The notes beneath the pieces were generated by a model. The model did no database searches. It was not told the DNA's origin and was given only the letters and a program-made list of their open reading frames with translations. Positions 33,969 through 36,513 of a stretch of 36,513 nucleotides of DNA are shown here, piece by piece (within the stretch, counting starts at the first letter, position 1; every line of letters starts with the position of its first letter). Source of the DNA: Thiobacillus denitrificans (GTDB lineage: Bacteria; Pseudomonadota; Gammaproteobacteria; Burkholderiales; Thiobacillaceae); contig DYIY01000027.1 of NCBI GenBank assembly GCA_020723405.1, forward strand, positions 1 through 36,513, in the 5' to 3' direction. The translations under genes were made by a program, and so were the position numbers.

Positions 33969-36131
33969 TCATGGCTGGTGGGCCACCGGGTAGAGTTGGC
34001 TCTTCTGGGAAGCGGTGCGTTGACCGGTAAGAATGATTTCCCGTTGTCGCTCAAGGCTGCGCATCTTCTCGTTCCATTCAAGGGGCGGCCAACGCGTCTG
34101 GTCCCGATTCAACTGGGCGATCTCGGCATCAATCCGCCGCAACTCATCCCCATAGACCTGCATGTCGGTGGTTTCGTTGACGATGCCGGGAATGGACGGG
34201 GGCTTGTTCATCTGGGCCTTGGTGTCGGGAGGTAGGATGCCCTTCTGGTAATACAGCCGATCATCAGGAAGCTCACTATCCCGCCAATCCGCCACCTGCA
34301 ACAGCTTCTGCCAGAACTTCCCCCCATCGATCTTGGTTTCGTCGTAACTCCTGCACCGGCCGATGGCCAGATCGAAGGCCGTCACACAGCGGGAAGCCTG
34401 CTGGTTGAGCACGATGGCCGAATGGTGGGAAGTGGACGTAGGCGTCTTCTGAGCCTGGGCTTCCAGTTCCTCCGCCGTCATGAGGCGGGTCACCCGCAGC
34501 CCCCCGGCACTTTGCACCACGCGCACCAGGGTCCAGGGTTTGCCCTGGCCCCGGAAGGCACTCTGCACCGCCTGGACCTCTCCGGCCGGAAGATCCCGGA
34601 CGCTGCCCGGCGGGGGCAGCGGGGCCCCCGGCCGGGGATCGGCCAGGAAACCCGGCTCCACCACCAGATTCGTGCCTTTCACCGCTGCCGCTGCACTGTT
34701 CACCCCCCAGTCCGAGGCACCCAGGGTGGGGCAGCCCCCCGGCAGTTCGAAGACGAAGCCCAGGTCAGGCAACCGGGGCCCGTTGAGATCACGGATGGCC
34801 CCCTCCGGCAGATCCCGGTTGGCGATGGGCATGTCCAACGCCGGCAGGGCCACCTTCCCCGGGGCCACGCTGAGGGCCCGGCCATGGAGGAACATGCGCT
34901 GCACGAAGGCCGGTCCGGCCCGGTCCGAGACCGACGGCGCCACCCCCTGCCAGCCCATGCCCTGGACGTTGAGCAGGGAGACCACCTGATCGTGGGGACA
35001 GAAGTAGTTGAAGACCTTGCCGTGGTTGTCGCGCATGCAGTGAGCGTCAGCGATGGCCTGGGAATGGGCGATGCCCATGCGACGGAACACCTCGGCGGTG
35101 GGCCCCGCCAGCTTGTGCTGGTCCATCAACTTGCAGAAGTTCACCAGGGTGTCGGCCCGGGCCCGGGCCGATTGCTGGGGTCCCAGGGATTGCCCGCTCT
35201 CCAGGGCGGGGGTTTCCAGACTGTAGGGGGAGTGGTTGAGGATCAGGCAATCGGCGGGCCTTTCCTCTTCCTGATGCGCCACCAGGAAATTCGCCAGCAT
35301 GGCCACCAGGGTGCCCTGGCTGTGGGCCACGATGTTGATGGAATCGTCCTTGGTGGTGGGATTGCCGCGGATCATGAGGATCAGGTTCGCCAGCCGTTGG
35401 GCGGCGTTGACCAGATAGATGCGGTGGGGGTTGTCGTAGATGGGATGGCTCAGGTCGTCGGTGAAGCGGGTGGACAGGAAGCGCACCACGCCGAAGAGCT
35501 TGCCTCCCGGGCCCCACATGTCGATGAGGTTGCTGGTGGCATTGGCGAAGACGCCGCCGTTCTTGGCGAATTGTTCGTCCAGCCGGTTGTTGAAGCAATC
35601 CACGTTCTGGAAGCCCCGTTTGGGGTCAGACCGGCCGTCCAGGTAATAGGCATCGTAGGGCGCTTCGGCGCCAGCCGGGCCCCGGCGGCGCAGTTCCTCC
35701 CGGTAGCGGGCCTGGTCGGCTGCGTAGGTGGCCTGGTCCACCGGCCGGTAGCCCCAGTAGAAGGGCAGGATGGCGTTGTAGCCCTGTTCTTGGTAACGCC
35801 GTTCGTAGCTGGCCACCCGGGTGTTGGGGCAGGCGCGGGGCACGTCCCAGTTGCCCGGGGTCAGGTCGGCCCGGCCCAGGCGGTGGTTCAGGCCCTCGCA
35901 GATGCCCGCAGCCTGGGTGGCATAGGCTTCACCCACGTCGTTGACGCCGTGGACCAGGATCGTCACGCAGGGCTGGGGCCGTTTGAAGTAGACCTTCTTC
36001 TTGGGGTCCATCGATTTGGGGACGGTGGTGACCATGCCCACCCGTTCGCCGTTGCGATAGGCCTCCCGGATGCGCGGGTTGGGGTTGTTGCGCAGGTAAT
36101 AGTCGTTGTCGTGGGGGTCTTTGATGGCCAT
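33969..36131 (-). CDS. T6SS phospholipase effector, Tle3-like (alpha/beta-hydrolase + DUF3274)
   Basis: 720 residues, no signal peptide. An alpha/beta-hydrolase core starts at VTILVHGVNDVGEAY (56-70). The nucleophile elbow is INIVAHSQGTLVAM (265-278) with S271. A likely acid is D381 in FNYFCPHDQVVSLLNVQGMGWQGV (375-398), and a candidate catalytic His is 569 or 570 (TSTSHHSAIVLN). The LNHSPYSLETP segment and the DUF3274-like C-terminal part (about 460-640) are those of Tle3 antibacterial lipases, which attack membrane phospholipids of rival cells after type VI delivery. The last 60 residues look helical and charged. The ATG at 36129-36131 overlaps nothing; GAGGAAGG at the end of vgrG is its ribosome-binding site. 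Gene order vgrG-effector-immunity supports the role. Confidence 0.8.
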   Translation of the reverse strand: MAIKDPHDNDYYLRNNPNPRIREAYRNGERVGMVTTVPKSMDPKKKVYFKRPQPCVTILVHGVNDVGEAYATQAAGICEGLNHRLGRADLTPGNWDVPRACPNTRVASYERRYQEQGYNAILPFYWGYRPVDQATYAADQARYREELRRRGPAGAEAPYDAYYLDGRSDPKRGFQNVDCFNNRLDEQFAKNGGVFANATSNLIDMWGPGGKLFGVVRFLSTRFTDDLSHPIYDNPHRIYLVNAAQRLANLILMIRGNPTTKDDSINIVAHSQGTLVAMLANFLVAHQEEERPADCLILNHSPYSLETPALESGQSLGPQQSARARADTLVNFCKLMDQHKLAGPTAEVFRRMGIAHSQAIADAHCMRDNHGKVFNYFCPHDQVVSLLNVQGMGWQGVAPSVSDRAGPAFVQRMFLHGRALSVAPGKVALPALDMPIANRDLPEGAIRDLNGPRLPDLGFVFELPGGCPTLGASDWGVNSAAAAVKGTNLVVEPGFLADPRPGAPLPPPGSVRDLPAGEVQAVQSAFRGQGKPWTLVRVVQSAGGLRVTRLMTAEELEAQAQKTPTSTSHHSAIVLNQQASRCVTAFDLAIGRCRSYDETKIDGGKFWQKLLQVADWRDSELPDDRLYYQKGILPPDTKAQMNKPPSIPGIVNETTDMQVYGDELRRIDAEIAQLNRDQTRWPPLEWNEKMRSLERQREIILTGQRTASQKSQLYPVAHQP

Positions 36132-36136
36132 GGCGC

Positions 36137-36513
36137 TCAGCCTTCCTCGGGCAGGACTTCGATGGTGGCGTGCTGGAAGTGGGCCGCGTCGGCAAACTGG
36201 GCATGGCCCTGGGCATCGGTGCTGCCTTCCACGACCCGGCCATCTTCGAGGATGGCCCGGAAGCGCCGGCTGATCACCGGGTCGTCGGTGCCGTCCCAAT
36301 AAAGGATGGGCTGTACGTGATGGTTGTCCGGGGGCAGGAAGGACAGGGCTTCCCGATCCAGGGATGTGGGCCCACTAAACGACTTCCTGCTCGCCTTCAC
36401 CGTAATGGTCCCCGGGCACTGCACGGTGATCCCGCCATCGATGGTGATGGACGCGCCGCCCTTCACCGCAATCACAATGCGCTTGGCCCCGGCGAAATCC
36501 ACCTGGGCGTTGG
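36137..36513 (-). CDS. vgrG: Type VI secretion spike protein VgrG, C-terminal part (incomplete)
   Basis: Only the last 125 residues lie in the window; the gene continues beyond the right edge. They begin in the DUF2345 beta-helix repeats (KGGASITIDGGITVQCPGTI, then VKASRKSFSGP), the needle-like C-terminal part of VgrG. After a short linker a domain of about 60 residues follows (QPILYWDGTDDPVISRRFRA, then EDGRVVEGSTDAQGHAQF), with a pattern like the transthyretin-like modules that bind cargo effectors. The stop at 36137 is 5 bases from the effector start, so the three genes are one transcription unit. Confidence 0.85.
   Translation of the reverse strand, partial: NAQVDFAGAKRIVIAVKGGASITIDGGITVQCPGTITVKASRKSFSGPTSLDREALSFLPPDNHHVQPILYWDGTDDPVISRRFRAILEDGRVVEGSTDAQGHAQFADAAHFQHATIEVLPEEG

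Noticed and set aside
34422-36302. 626-codon plus-strand frame opposite the Tle3-like gene
   Set aside because: Antisense shadow of a gene with a clear catalytic motif set; no recognisable domain.

Overview
The window looks like chromosomal DNA of a GC-rich betaproteobacterium. The main reason is the gene order tpiA-secG-tRNA-Leu(GAG)-nuoA to nuoN, an arrangement I associate with Betaproteobacteria, backed by the Nuo, TpiA and SecG protein sequences. I cannot name the genus. Every supported gene lies on the minus strand, so transcription runs from high to low coordinates. Genes are tightly packed, often with 4-base ATGA overlaps, and no gene-free stretch exceeds about 170 bases.

Right edge (36513 to about 33128): the C-terminal end of a type VI secretion spike protein (VgrG, DUF2345 domain plus a short extension), a Tle3-type alpha/beta-hydrolase lipase effector, and a membrane-anchored or exported protein that is probably its immunity partner. 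Next (33076 to 31725) comes a sigma70-like promoter, tpiA, secG, a tRNA-Leu(GAG) gene and a good intrinsic terminator. A second sigma70-like promoter (31689-31717) then drives the complete 14-gene nuoA-N operon for respiratory complex I (31632 to 17358), which is closed by a strong hairpin just behind nuoN.

Left half (17192 to 1): a surface-polysaccharide locus that reads like one long operon. It holds a small DxD glycosyltransferase-like gene, the ABC-transporter capsule export set kpsM-kpsT-kpsE-kpsD, and all activities needed for GDP-D-glycero-alpha-D-manno-heptose: GmhA isomerase, HddA kinase, and a fused HddC nucleotidyltransferase-GmhB phosphatase. It also holds four stand-alone methyltransferases, two intact sulfotransferases plus a 60-residue sulfotransferase remnant, and a 1324-residue protein that joins a methyltransferase, a coiled coil, five tandem HYLxxG repeats, a GT2 and a GT4 glycosyltransferase. 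The simplest reading is an exported, heptose-containing capsule heavily decorated with O-methyl and sulfate groups. kpsC and kpsS (lipid-linker Kdo transferases) and PAPS synthesis genes are not in the window.

The most interesting points are the MTase-repeat-GT2-GT4 fusion, the combination of heptose, methyl and sulfate functions in one export locus, a G10 homopolymer inside gmhA that could act as a phase-variation switch, and the VgrG-Tle3-immunity module without a visible Tla3-type adaptor.
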